DNA of 64,000 bases from Afipia carboxidovorans OM5 (GCF_000218565.1 NC_015684.1:2294001-2358000); one strand, 5' to 3'; positions 42,789-53,047 are shown, numbered from the stretch's first letter. The notes: generated by a model not told the origin, from the letters alone. Numbers and translations: made by a program.

Positions 42789-42874
42789 GCTTCCCAATGT
42801 CCTGCGCGAGCTTCGCGCAGGCATAGCGATCGCCTGCGCGCTCACGAGAAAGCACCGCGCGAGTCTTGGGAAGC
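42789..42874 (+). ncRNA. Possible structured RNA element before the MFS gene
   Basis: An outer 9-bp stem (GCTTCCCAA 42789-42797 with TTGGGAAGC 42866-42874) encloses a perfect 8-bp hairpin CCTGCGCG/CGCGCAGG (42801-42821). A second, weaker hairpin GCGCG/CGCGC follows at 42836-42860. The result resembles a three-way junction of 86 bases. It lies 51 bases before the MFS start. It may be a regulatory RNA leader, an RNA processing or stability site, or simply a palindromic repeat. I see no match to a riboswitch class known to me. Confidence 0.35.
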
Positions 42875-42925
42875 AACGGTCAACGAGGAGAGAGACTACC
42901 AAGCAAGCTCGGGGAGGATATCAAC

Positions 42926-44203
42926 ATGGATAGTCAGATAGCGACCACGACCAGCGGATACCGCAAAGCCACGCTACGCATCGTTCCTTTCTTATTCGTA
43001 TGTTACTTTTTTGCGTTTCTCGATCGCGTCAATGTCGGATTTGCAAAGCTTCATATGCTCTCCGACCTGCAGCTCAGCGAAGCTGTTTACGGACTTGGGG
43101 CCGGCATATTCTTCATCGGCTATTTCATCTTCGAAGTCCCGAGTAACCTGATCCTCCATCGCGTCGGCGCGCGACTGTGGATCGCGCGGATCATGGTGAC
43201 GTGGGGCATCATCTCGGCGGCGATGGCCTTCATCACATCGCCCACGATGTTTTACATCCTGCGCTTTCTGCTCGGTGTGGCCGAAGCCGGGTTCTTTCCG
43301 GGCATCATTCTCTACCTGACCTACTGGTATCCGGCAGAGCGGCGTGGCCGCATCATCTCGCTGTTCATGGCCGCCATTCCGGTGTCCGGTCTGATCGGGA
43401 GCCCGATCTCCGGCATAATCCTCGACATGTCGCACGGCACGCACGGCCTTGCCGGATGGCAATGGCTGTTCATCATCGAAGCCCTGCCCTCATGCATTCT
43501 TGGCGTGATCCTGTTTTTCTTCCTGACGGATCGGCCGGCACAGGCCCGTTGGCTGACGGCGCCTGAGATCAACCGCATCGAGGCCGACCTTGCTGCCGAA
43601 GCCAAGCAGCATGACTCCCACTCGGTGGGAGCCGCGATGACGGACTGGCGGGTGTGGCTGCTGTCGCTCGTCTATTTCGGCATCCAGATGGGGGTCTACG
43701 GCATAGGCTTCTGGCTTCCGACCATCGTCAAAAGCTCGGGCTTCACGTCCGACACCGTCGTCGGCTTCGTGACGGCGATCCCCTATCTCGCTGCGACAAT
43801 TTTCATGATCATCATGGGGCGCTCGGCAGACGCGACAGGGAAACGGCGCCTCCATGTCGCACTTCCGGCTGTTCTCGGCGTGCTCGGTCTTGTCGGGTCC
43901 GGCATCTTCGCAAGCAACGTCTACATCGCAGTGACGTGCCTGACGCTAGCGACGATGGGATGCATCACCGCACTGGCGCTGTTCTGGTCGCTACCGTCTG
44001 CCTTCCTCGGCGGATTCGCCGCGGCTGGCGGCATCGCGATGATCAACTCGGTCGGCAACCTCGCCGGCTTCCTCAGCCCCTACATGGTCGGGCTCATCAA
44101 GGACGCCACGCACAGCACAAGCCCCGCACTCTATGTCATAGCTGCAGCCGTCTTGATCGCAGCGCTTCTCGCGACGCGCGTGCCGCGGATCGTCGATCGA
44201 TAG
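42926..44203 (+). CDS. MFS transporter, anion:cation symporter family
   Basis: A 425-residue twelve-helix permease of the ACS family, which moves organic anions such as phthalate, hexuronates or tartrate with protons. Family features are FAFLDRVNVGFAKLHM in helix 1 and loop, VPSNLILHRVGARLWIARIM, GVAEAGFFPGIILYLTYWYPAERRGRIIS and the halfway loop with FFLTDRPAQARWLTAPE. The substrate is unknown. The ATG at 42926 has GGGGAGG eight bases upstream; the open frame upstream belongs to the structured element. It is the third member of the XRE/DUF1185 module, so it probably imports the compound that module handles. Confidence 0.92.
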   Translation: MDSQIATTTSGYRKATLRIVPFLFVCYFFAFLDRVNVGFAKLHMLSDLQLSEAVYGLGAGIFFIGYFIFEVPSNLILHRVGARLWIARIMVTWGIISAAMAFITSPTMFYILRFLLGVAEAGFFPGIILYLTYWYPAERRGRIISLFMAAIPVSGLIGSPISGIILDMSHGTHGLAGWQWLFIIEALPSCILGVILFFFLTDRPAQARWLTAPEINRIEADLAAEAKQHDSHSVGAAMTDWRVWLLSLVYFGIQMGVYGIGFWLPTIVKSSGFTSDTVVGFVTAIPYLAATIFMIIMGRSADATGKRRLHVALPAVLGVLGLVGSGIFASNVYIAVTCLTLATMGCITALALFWSLPSAFLGGFAAAGGIAMINSVGNLAGFLSPYMVGLIKDATHSTSPALYVIAAAVLIAALLATRVPRIVDR

Positions 44204-44224
44204 ACATCGACCGATAAACGCATC

Positions 44225-44258
44225 AAGGGCGCTCGGCAAAGCTCCGCCGGGCGCCCTT
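44225..44258 (+). terminator. Terminator after the MFS gene
   Basis: A hairpin with outer AAGGGCGC/GCGCCCTT and inner CGGC/GCCG pairing lies 22 bases beyond the stop. Confidence 0.65.
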
Positions 44259-44327
44259 ATGCACCTGTCTGACGGGCCACTCAAAGCCCAGTTCGAATAA
44301 GACGTGAACGATATCGCGCCGGCTCAG

Positions 44328-44480
44328 TTAGACTGCAACGAACCCCCGCGCGACAAAGTCATATCCCTGTTCCCAGCGCGCATATTGCTCACTGTCCTTG
44401 GGATAGGGATTTTTCCGCGGCTCTTGATTGAAACGCGCAAGTTTGCCCTGTTCAAACGGGTCGTTGTCGTCTGCTGCCAT
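44328..44480 (-). CDS. Rmf/CrpP-like small protein
   Basis: A 50-residue charged protein. The centre reads FNQEPRKNPYPKDSEQYARWEQGYD, close to the Rmf/CrpP pattern of G(K/R)xAR ... NPYP ... xxxWxxGW/Y. The N-terminus is acidic and the C-terminus ends FVARGFVAV. Rmf dimerises ribosomes in stationary phase; CrpP was linked to ciprofloxacin modification. I can assign neither function. The ATG at 44478-44480 has GGGAG seven bases upstream. A longer start at 44537 exists without a site. It lies convergent to the MFS gene, with no partner. Confidence 0.6.
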   Translation of the reverse strand: MAADDNDPFEQGKLARFNQEPRKNPYPKDSEQYARWEQGYDFVARGFVAV

Positions 44481-44660
44481 GACATCGCTCCCTGAACACC
44501 GGTGTAGTCCGGCCCTGAGCAACAACGCGCAAGGCACGGTCCGGTTTCATCTCCCTTGCACATTTTTTTGAGTTTTCTTTTCTCGCTGATAACGCGTCTG
44601 CGGAAATCAAAAATTCATTTGCAAACCCAGGCAGGTAACGCCAGCAATTCGCTTCAACAA

Positions 44661-44688
44661 AAAAGCCCGCGGCAAGCCGCGGGCTTTT
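44661..44688. terminator. Terminator-like hairpin upstream of the dispersed repeat
   Basis: A perfect 12-bp hairpin (AAAAGCCCGCGG / CCGCGGGCTTTT, loop CAAG) with flanking A and T runs. It could end transcription in either direction between the Rmf-like gene and hppA. Confidence 0.6.
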
Positions 44689-44694
44689 CATAAG

Positions 44695-44743
44695 AGCATT
44701 TTCAAGCGAAGTGGAAACCGGTTTGCGTGAAGAAAACGCGTCA
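44695..44743 (+). repeat. Dispersed 49-bp repeat, copy 1
   Basis: This 49-base stretch recurs inverted at 61362-61410 with two mismatches. It contains the palindromes AACCGGTT and GCGT-GAAGAAA-ACGC, both typical of extragenic repeats. I recall closely similar sequences throughout Bradyrhizobiaceae genomes. It lies between two hairpins just beyond the hppA 3' end. Confidence 0.85.
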
Positions 44744-44754
44744 AAACAATGAGC

Positions 44755-44791
44755 GAGAGCCCCGCTTTGATTCTATCAAAGCGGGGCTCTC
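44755..44791 (-). terminator. Terminator of hppA
   Basis: A perfect 16-bp hairpin (GAGAGCCCCGCTTTGA with TCAAAGCGGGGCTCTC, loop of five) lies 15 bases past the hppA stop. Confidence 0.85.
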
Positions 44792-44805
44792 GTATCGTAT
44801 CGCGA

Positions 44806-46926
<2,121 letters not shown>

Positions 46927-47131
46927 GAATGGCCCCTGATGTTCCCCGAAACGGCCGGCTCTCCGCAGGACGCGGACGGCACGTAGAAATGAAGACAGAT
47001 GCCGAATGATCGACCCGCTTCAAGTCCGCGCGAACTCTGCCAAATCCACTTTCGAGACGCAACGATTGAAGCCGCGGCCAATCGCTAGAATGAGGCCAAA
47101 GTTCAATACGCCTGCGTGCGACGCAGCAATC

Positions 47132-48103
47132 CTAGAAATGGCTGTAGGACAATCGTTTCAAATGCATCGGAGCGCCCGCTGCATCGAGAAATACCGGTGC
47201 GGACGGTCCATTTGTGATCCGCCCGATCGCCGTGACCGCTACGCCCGCGCGTTCTGCCGAGTCCATAAAGGACGCCCAGCGCCCTTGCGGAACGGTGCAG
47301 AGAATCTCGTAGTCGTCCCCGCCAGCGATCAGCGTTTCCGGCCCGATTGCGCCAAGCGATAGAATCTGACGCGCGGTGTCGGAAAACGGCAGGTCCGAAG
47401 TTTCCACCGTCGCCGAAACATTTGAGGCAGCGCAAAGTTTGGCGAGGTCACCGGCAAGACCATCCGAGACATCCATCGCCGCACTCGCATGGGTACGAAC
47501 GGCTTCCGCCAACGCGTTGCGTGGCTGCGGGACCTGATAGCGCGCGATCAGCTCATCACGGGCCTCCACATTGTCGAGCGGCGCGTGCCCTTTCAAGCAG
47601 GCAAGGCCAAGTGCCGCATCGCCGATCGTGCCGGTCACGGCGACGATGTCACCCGGCCGGGCGGTGCTTCGCCGCACCATGGTGCCGGCTGGCAGCTTGC
47701 CGAAGATCGTCACCGAGATCATGAGCGGTCCCGGCGTCGAGACCGTATCGCCACCGAGCAACGGACACCCGAACGCTTTAGCGTCCTCCGCCAGCGCGGC
47801 AGTGAACGGCGCAAGCCACGCTTCGCTGACACCGCGTAGCGCAAGCGTCAGCACGAAGCCTGCGGGCTTCGCCCCCTTGGCCGCGAGATCGGACAGGTTT
47901 ACCCGCAGCGCCTTGCGCGCCACCGTCTCCGGCGGATCGTCGGGCAGGAAATGCACGCCTTCGATAACGGCGTCCGTGGTGATAACCACATCCTCGCCCG
48001 ATGCGGCCAGAATCGCGGCGTCATCGATCAACCCGAGCGCGCCCGCATGCGTGGCGACCGGGCGAAAATAACGCGCAATCAGATCGTCTTCGGCAGAGGC
48101 CAT
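47132..48103 (-). CDS. thiL: Thiamine-monophosphate kinase
   Basis: Phosphorylates thiamine monophosphate to the active diphosphate. The 323-residue product has the AIR synthase-like fold with ATP and Mg sites in IDDAAILAASGEDVVITTDAVIEGVHF and the later VNLSDLAAKGAKP, GGDTVSTPGPLMISVTIFG, MDVSDGLAGDLAKL and IAGGDDYEILCTVP. The ATG is at 48101-48103. It lies downstream of nusB, a conserved order, but a palindromic repeat fills the 113 bases between. Confidence 0.97.
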   Translation of the reverse strand: MASAEDDLIARYFRPVATHAGALGLIDDAAILAASGEDVVITTDAVIEGVHFLPDDPPETVARKALRVNLSDLAAKGAKPAGFVLTLALRGVSEAWLAPFTAALAEDAKAFGCPLLGGDTVSTPGPLMISVTIFGKLPAGTMVRRSTARPGDIVAVTGTIGDAALGLACLKGHAPLDNVEARDELIARYQVPQPRNALAEAVRTHASAAMDVSDGLAGDLAKLCAASNVSATVETSDLPFSDTARQILSLGAIGPETLIAGGDDYEILCTVPQGRWASFMDSAERAGVAVTAIGRITNGPSAPVFLDAAGAPMHLKRLSYSHF

Positions 48104-48127
48104 TGTTACGTCCAGCCATACCGTTCG

Positions 48128-48214
48128 TTGTCATGGCCGGGCTTGTCCCGGCCATCGACGTCTCGACAGACTATCCAAGGCGTGGATGCCCGGCACAAGA
48201 CCGGGCATGACGAC
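48128..48214. repeat. Palindromic extragenic repeat (about 87 bp)
   Basis: The left arm has GTCATGGCCGGGCTTGTCCC and the right arm CGGCACAAGACCGGGCATGAC, imperfectly complementary around a 40-base centre. I recall this type as one of the abundant intergenic repeats of Bradyrhizobium and relatives. It fills the nusB-thiL gap almost exactly, so it would be transcribed as a long hairpin within the operon. Confidence 0.75.
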
Positions 48215-48216
48215 TT

Positions 48217-48708
48217 CTAGTGGAATTCCCCGGCCCGCGTCTGCCGCGCGATCTGATCGAGCACGGCATTCACCATCCCAGCCTCATCGGCCTCAAAAAA
48301 GGCATGGGCAACATCGACATATTCCTTGATGACGACGCGTGCGGGAACGTCCTTGCGATGACCGAGCTCATAGGCACCGGCGCGCAACGTCGCGCGGAGA
48401 ATCGCCTCGATCCGCTTCAGCGGCCAGCCTCGGCTCAGTGCCTCGTCGAGCATCGGGTCGATCCGGCCCTGATCGCGCACGACACCGGAGACGATGTCGC
48501 GAAAGAACGCGGCCTCCGCCGGAAGATATTCGTCGCCTTCGACCTCGTTACCGAGCCAATGGCTCTCGAACTCCGCGAAGATGTCGTTGATGCCTGCGCC
48601 GGCGATGTCCATCTGGTACAGCGCCTGCACGGCCGCAAGCCGCGCCGCGCCACGCCGGTTCGCCTTGCCTTCGGTCTTGGAAGCCACAGTTTTAGGAGTG
48701 TCGGCCAT
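48217..48708 (-). CDS. nusB: Transcription antitermination factor NusB
   Basis: RNA-binding partner of NusE/S10 needed for antitermination in rRNA operons. The product is 163 residues. The start MADTPKTVASKTEG leads into the core RRGAARLAAVQALYQMDIAG, and VIKEYVDVAHAFFEADEAGMVNAVLDQIAR closes the protein, typical of all-helical NusB. The ATG at 48706-48708 overlaps the ribH stop by one base, so translation is coupled. Longer in-frame starts to 48942 lie inside ribH and are shadows. Confidence 0.96.
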   Translation of the reverse strand: MADTPKTVASKTEGKANRRGAARLAAVQALYQMDIAGAGINDIFAEFESHWLGNEVEGDEYLPAEAAFFRDIVSGVVRDQGRIDPMLDEALSRGWPLKRIEAILRATLRAGAYELGHRKDVPARVVIKEYVDVAHAFFEADEAGMVNAVLDQIARQTRAGEFH

Positions 48709-49199
48709 CACGGCTTCGCCAGCTTGCGCTTGATCCGGATCATCTGGATCGCAGCGCGCGCCGCATCTCCGCCCTTGTTGAGGTCGTCGGCACGGGCGCG
48801 TTCCCACGCCTGCTCCGTGTTGTTGACGGTGATGATGCCGTTGCCGAGCGCAAGGCTGCGCGACACCGACAAATCCATCAGCCCACGCGCGGATTCCGCT
48901 GAAACGATCTCGAAGTGGATGGTGTCGCCGCGAATGACGCAACCCAGCGCCACCGCGCCTTCATAGGGGCGACCGTTCTTCTTCGCCGCATCGAGCGCAA
49001 TCGCGATCGCAGCCGGAATTTCCAGCGCGCCCGGCACACTCAGAATATCGTAAGCGACGCCTGCCGCATCGAGTTCAGTCTTCGCGCCTTCCAGGAGAGC
49101 GTCCTGAATATCGTCGTAAAAGCGCGCCTCGACGATCACGACGCGGGCGCCGGTGATGTCGGTCTTGTCGTCCAGTTGGGCCCGGCGGGGGGTCGCCAT
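48708..49199 (-). CDS. ribH: 6,7-dimethyl-8-ribityllumazine synthase
   Basis: Joins the pyrimidine and dihydroxybutanone phosphate to form lumazine, the penultimate riboflavin step. The 163-residue product has the family blocks VIVEARFYDDIQDALLEGA, VPGALEIPAAIAIAL, ALGCVIRGDTIHFEIVSAES and NGIITVNNTEQAWERA, including the catalytic His in the TIHFE loop. The ATG is at 49197-49199. It lies between ribE and nusB on the same strand. Confidence 0.97.
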   Translation of the reverse strand: MATPRRAQLDDKTDITGARVVIVEARFYDDIQDALLEGAKTELDAAGVAYDILSVPGALEIPAAIAIALDAAKKNGRPYEGAVALGCVIRGDTIHFEIVSAESARGLMDLSVSRSLALGNGIITVNNTEQAWERARADDLNKGGDAARAAIQMIRIKRKLAKP

Positions 49200-49319
49200 C
49201 GCAAAATCCGTCAGTCAGTTTTTATTGAATGTCCGGGCGGGTTGTAGTCGCAACGCCGGGCAATTCCAAGCCGGAAAGGCTGCAAATATCGAGTCTTGTC
49301 AGGCCTCCTCGCGACGACT

Positions 49320-49928
49320 TTAGGCCATCTCCGAAAGTCGGGCGGCGTAACGGGCCATAACGTCGATCTCGATATTCACCTCGCTGCCCACCTGCCAGCT
49401 CTGCAGCGTCGTCACTTGCAGCGTGTGCGGGATGATGAGCACCGAAAAAGTGTCATTAACTGCCGTATTGACCGTCAGCGAGGCGCCATCGAGCGTCACC
49501 GAGCCCTTGGCGGCGATAAACTTCGCAAGGTCACGGGGCGCGCGCAGCTCGAACCGTGCCATATCCGGCAGGTCCTCGCGCAGCGTGACTGTGGCGATGC
49601 CGTCGACGTGGCCGGATACGATATGGCCACCAAGCTCGTCACCAATCTTCAGCGCGCGCTCGAGATTGAGGTGGGAGCCCTGCGTCCAGTCTCTCGCAGT
49701 CGTCAGGCGCAGCGTCTCAGCCGCCGCATCTGCCTCGAACCAGGTACGGCCCGCCTCCACGCCGGAACGCACCACGGTGAGGCAGACGCCATTGCAGGCA
49801 ATCGATGCGCCATCGGCGATGGTTGTCTGATCGTAATGGCAGCCGATGTGCAGACGATGCAGTTGCCCCTGCGCGGTGGGCGTGATCGAGAGGATTTCGC
49901 CGACGTCGGTGATGATTCCTGTGAACAT
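49320..49928 (-). CDS. ribE: Riboflavin synthase alpha subunit
   Basis: Dismutates two lumazines to riboflavin and the pyrimidine precursor. The 202 residues are two lumazine-binding beta-barrel repeats: the first opens MFTGIITDVGEI and carries SIACNGVCLTVV; the second has GHIVSGHVDGIATV and SVTLDGASLTVN. Both repeats are complete. It follows ribD by 11 bases and leads to ribH after a 120-base gap. Confidence 0.97.
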   Translation of the reverse strand: MFTGIITDVGEILSITPTAQGQLHRLHIGCHYDQTTIADGASIACNGVCLTVVRSGVEAGRTWFEADAAAETLRLTTARDWTQGSHLNLERALKIGDELGGHIVSGHVDGIATVTLREDLPDMARFELRAPRDLAKFIAAKGSVTLDGASLTVNTAVNDTFSVLIIPHTLQVTTLQSWQVGSEVNIEIDVMARYAARLSEMA

Positions 49929-49939
49929 GAAATAGTCTC

Positions 49940-51082
49940 TCAGATGGATTCGACGCGCCGGGAGATTGTCAGCCGATCATCGCCCAACATTTGCGTTGCG
50001 TCGATGCGCCAGCCGGACGATGCGGTGACGGCATCAAGGTCCTGCCCTTCCAGCGCCGGCAAACCATCGTCACCGATGCTTTTCGCGCCTTGCAGCAGCC
50101 AAAACTCATCGACGAGCCGGGCGGCTAGAAACGACGACGCCACCTTTGCGCCACCCTCGACCAGCAGTCGCGTGATGTCCTGCTCCGACAAGGTCCGCAA
50201 CACAGCGTTCAGATCGAGACCGGCCGCGCGATCTTCCACCGGCAGACGGAACAGATGCGCCCCGGCGACGCCGAGTCTGGCCGCAGCCGCGGCCTCCGCC
50301 GTCTCAGCGGCAATGATCCACAGCGGCGTTTGCCGCGCGGAATGCACAAGGCGGCTCGCGCCCGGCAATCGCAGCGCGCGATCAAGCACCACACGCACTG
50401 GCGAGCGATGCTCCATGCCGGGCAAACGACAGGTCAGCAGCGGATCGTCGGCCAGCGCTGTGCCGATGCCGATCAGGATCGCATCGCTTTCCGCGCGCAA
50501 AAGGTGAACCCGCGCATTCGCGGCCTCGCCAGTGATCCGTACCGGCTTGCCGCCCGCGGCTGCGATCTTGCCATCGGCCGAGACCGCGAGCTTAAGTGTG
50601 ACGTGCGGCCGGCCCTCGCGCACCCGCAGGAAATGCCCCGAATGCGCCTGAGCCGCTTCGTCCCGGCACAGCCCGACATCTACCGTAATCCCTGCATCCC
50701 GCAATCGCACATGGCCCTGTCCCGCCACCTGCGGATTGGGATCCTCGATCGCCGACACCACGCGCGCGATGCCGGATACGATGATCGCATCCACGCAAGG
50801 CGGCGACTTACCGTAATGCGAGCACGGCTCGAGCGTCACATAGAGCGTTGCACCTCGCGCTGCTTCGCCCGCTCGTTGCAAAGCCTGCGGCTCGGCATGC
50901 GGGCGGCCACCGGGCTGTGTCCAGCCACGCCCGAGAATGACGCCATCCTTCACCACCACCGCGCCGACAGCGGGGTTCGGCCAAGTCGCACCCTGCCCGC
51001 GCCGGCCGAGCGCGAGCGCGAGTTGCATGAAGCGATGGTCTTCAGAAGAAACGGCCGCCGAAGCGCTGGCCTGCGCCATCAT
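49940..51082 (-). CDS. ribD: Bifunctional riboflavin deaminase/reductase RibD
   Basis: Performs the second and third steps of riboflavin synthesis. The N-terminal deaminase domain (to about 150) has the zinc motif HAEPQALQRAGEAARG with PCSHYGKSPPC. The C-terminal dihydrofolate-reductase-like domain follows with VTLKLAVSADGKIAAAGG and the late LLVEGGAKVASSF. The product is 380 residues. The start overlaps the nrdR stop by four bases. It sits at the head of the rib genes, behind nrdR. Confidence 0.96.
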   Translation of the reverse strand: MMAQASASAAVSSEDHRFMQLALALGRRGQGATWPNPAVGAVVVKDGVILGRGWTQPGGRPHAEPQALQRAGEAARGATLYVTLEPCSHYGKSPPCVDAIIVSGIARVVSAIEDPNPQVAGQGHVRLRDAGITVDVGLCRDEAAQAHSGHFLRVREGRPHVTLKLAVSADGKIAAAGGKPVRITGEAANARVHLLRAESDAILIGIGTALADDPLLTCRLPGMEHRSPVRVVLDRALRLPGASRLVHSARQTPLWIIAAETAEAAAAARLGVAGAHLFRLPVEDRAAGLDLNAVLRTLSEQDITRLLVEGGAKVASSFLAARLVDEFWLLQGAKSIGDDGLPALEGQDLDAVTASSGWRIDATQMLGDDRLTISRRVESI

Positions 51083-51555
51083 TTGCGCACGTTGGTCGGC
51101 AGACCCTCGTCGGAGAGTTCGCCCAACACCGTCTCGAAGTCCTTGGCCTCGCGAAAATTGCGATAGACGGAGGCAAAGCGCACATAGGCGACGTCATCGA
51201 GCTGGCGCAGATTCTCCATCACGATCTCACCGATCATCTCGGACGAGATTTCCGCCTCGCCGCTGCTTTCAAGCTCTCGCACGATGGTGGAGACCATTTT
51301 CTCCAGCCGCTCGGTTTCCACCGGCCGCTTGCGAAGCGAGATCTGCAGCGAGCGCACGAGCTTATCGCGATCGAACGGCACCCGGCGGCCGTTGCGCTTG
51401 ATCACGGTCAGCTCGCGCAACTGCACCCGCTCAAAGGTCGTGAAGCGGAAGTTGCACGTCAGGCACACGCGGCGGCGGCGGATCACGGAGGAGTCCTCCG
51501 TGGGTCGGGAGTCCTTCACCTGGGTATCGAGACTGCCGCAGCTTGGGCAACGCAT
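51079..51555 (-). CDS. nrdR: Transcriptional repressor NrdR
   Basis: Nucleotide-sensing repressor of ribonucleotide reductase genes. The 158-residue product has the N-terminal zinc ribbon (MRCPSCGSLDT and VCLTCNFRFTTFE) and an ATP-cone domain (VIKRNGRRVPFDRDKLVRSLQIS). It is translationally coupled to ribD and follows glyA by 59 bases, the usual order in this group. Confidence 0.97.
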   Translation of the reverse strand: MRCPSCGSLDTQVKDSRPTEDSSVIRRRRVCLTCNFRFTTFERVQLRELTVIKRNGRRVPFDRDKLVRSLQISLRKRPVETERLEKMVSTIVRELESSGEAEISSEMIGEIVMENLRQLDDVAYVRFASVYRNFREAKDFETVLGELSDEGLPTNVRK

Positions 51556-51614
51556 TGTGTCATCCTATGTGGCCGTCATTGCGCGCACGTTTTGCTCGCA
51601 ACGACGAAACACTC

Positions 51615-52916
51615 CTACGAATAGATCGGGAACCGATCGGTGAGTTCGCGTACCCGCTTCTTCACCGATTCCTCGACGCCCGGCGCGGCACCATCCGGCG
51701 ACTGCGCAACTGCGTTCAGCACTTCGGCGATCAGCGCGCCGACCTGCTTGAACTCTGCAACGCCAAAACCGCGCGTCGTCGTTGCCGGCGTGCCGAGGCG
51801 CAGGCCCGAGGTCACGAACGGCTTTTCGGGGTCGAACGGAATGCCGTTCTTGTTGCAGGTGAGACCCGAGCGCACCAGCGCCCGCTCCGAGATGTTGCCC
51901 TTCAGCCCCTTGGGACGAAGGTCGACCAGCATCAGGTGATTGTCGGTGCCGCCGGAGACGATCTCGAAACCATGGCCGCGCAGCGTTTCCGCAAGTGCCC
52001 GGGCATTTTCGACGATGTTCTTCGCGTAGACCTTGAAGTCGGGCTGCAGCGCTTCCTTGAAGGCAACTGCCTTGGCGGCGATGACGTGCATCAGCGGCCC
52101 GCCCTGTAGGCCGGGGAAGATCGCCGAGTTGATCTTCTTGGCGATGTCCTCATCATTGGTGAGGATCAGGCCGCCGCGCGGACCGCGCAGCGACTTGTGC
52201 GTCGTTGTCGTCGTGACGTGAGCATGGGGCACCGGCGAAGCATGCACGCCGCCCGCAACGAGACCGGCGAAGTGCGCCATGTCCACCATGAAATAGGCGC
52301 CGACGCTGTCGGCGATCTCGCGGAAGCGCTTGAAGTCCCACGGACGTGAATAAGCGGAGCCACCGGCGATGATAAGCTTCGGCTTCACCTGCTCGGCCTG
52401 CTTCGCCACTTCGTCCATGTCGATCAACTGATCGTCACGGCGCACGGTGTAGTGCGCGGCCTTGAACCACTTGCCGGACATGTTGACTGGCGAGCCGTGG
52501 GTGAGATGGCCGCCCGCAGCAAGATCGAGACCCATGAAGGTATCGCCGGGTTGCAGCAGCGCGAGAAACACCGCCTGATTCATCTGGCTGCCGGAGTTCG
52601 GCTGCACGTTGGCGAACTGCGCGCCGAACAGCTTTTTGGCGCGCTCGATCGCGAGCGTCTCAGCGACGTCGACCCACTCGCAACCGCCGTAGTAGCGCTT
52701 GCCGGGATAACCCTCCGCGTACTTGTTGGTCATCACCGAGCCCTGCGCCTCGAGCACGGCGCGGCTCACGATGTTCTCGGAGGCGATCAGCTCGATCTCG
52801 TGCTGCTGGCGACCCAGCTCGCCCTTGATCGCATCGGCGATCTCGGGATCGGCCGCGGCCAGCGAGGCGGTGAAAAACGTATTGGGGGTCGAGGCGTTCT
52901 GCGCGGAAGACGGCAT
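51615..52916 (-). CDS. glyA: Serine hydroxymethyltransferase
   Basis: PLP enzyme that converts serine and tetrahydrofolate to glycine and methylene-THF. The 433-residue product has the full family pattern: IELIASENIVSRAVLEAQGS, NVQPNSGSQMNQAVF, the PLP Lys in VTTTTTHKSLRGPRGG and the late FVTSGLRLGTPATTTRGF. The ATG is at 52914-52916. It probably leads the transcript into nrdR and the riboflavin genes; a paired palindrome lies upstream. Confidence 0.98.
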   Translation of the reverse strand: MPSSAQNASTPNTFFTASLAAADPEIADAIKGELGRQQHEIELIASENIVSRAVLEAQGSVMTNKYAEGYPGKRYYGGCEWVDVAETLAIERAKKLFGAQFANVQPNSGSQMNQAVFLALLQPGDTFMGLDLAAGGHLTHGSPVNMSGKWFKAAHYTVRRDDQLIDMDEVAKQAEQVKPKLIIAGGSAYSRPWDFKRFREIADSVGAYFMVDMAHFAGLVAGGVHASPVPHAHVTTTTTHKSLRGPRGGLILTNDEDIAKKINSAIFPGLQGGPLMHVIAAKAVAFKEALQPDFKVYAKNIVENARALAETLRGHGFEIVSGGTDNHLMLVDLRPKGLKGNISERALVRSGLTCNKNGIPFDPEKPFVTSGLRLGTPATTTRGFGVAEFKQVGALIAEVLNAVAQSPDGAAPGVEESVKKRVRELTDRFPIYS

Positions 52917-52993
52917 TGAAGAATGATCTCCACCGCGGCCGATCGATCGGCGCGGTCAGGTGAGGACAAAGTCGGAAGAAACGCTGCGGGACA

Positions 52994-53047
52994 TACCATA
53001 TATGGCCCCCGGGGCCAAGTTTCGGGGCCGTAACGCCCTATATGGTA
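52994..53047 (-). promoter_or_regulatory. Dyad region upstream of glyA
   Basis: ACCATATA (52995-53002) and TATATGGT (53039-53046) form an inverted pair around a GC-rich core with several GGCC steps, 80-130 bases before glyA. On the glyA strand TTGGCC-N17-TATGTC gives a weak promoter match inside it. It may be a promoter with two operator half-sites; the regulator is unknown. Confidence 0.35.

Noticed and set aside
49200..49319. FMN riboswitch within the riboflavin genes
   Set aside because: No RFN-type conserved blocks are visible in this gap or upstream of ribD; the ribD start overlaps nrdR.
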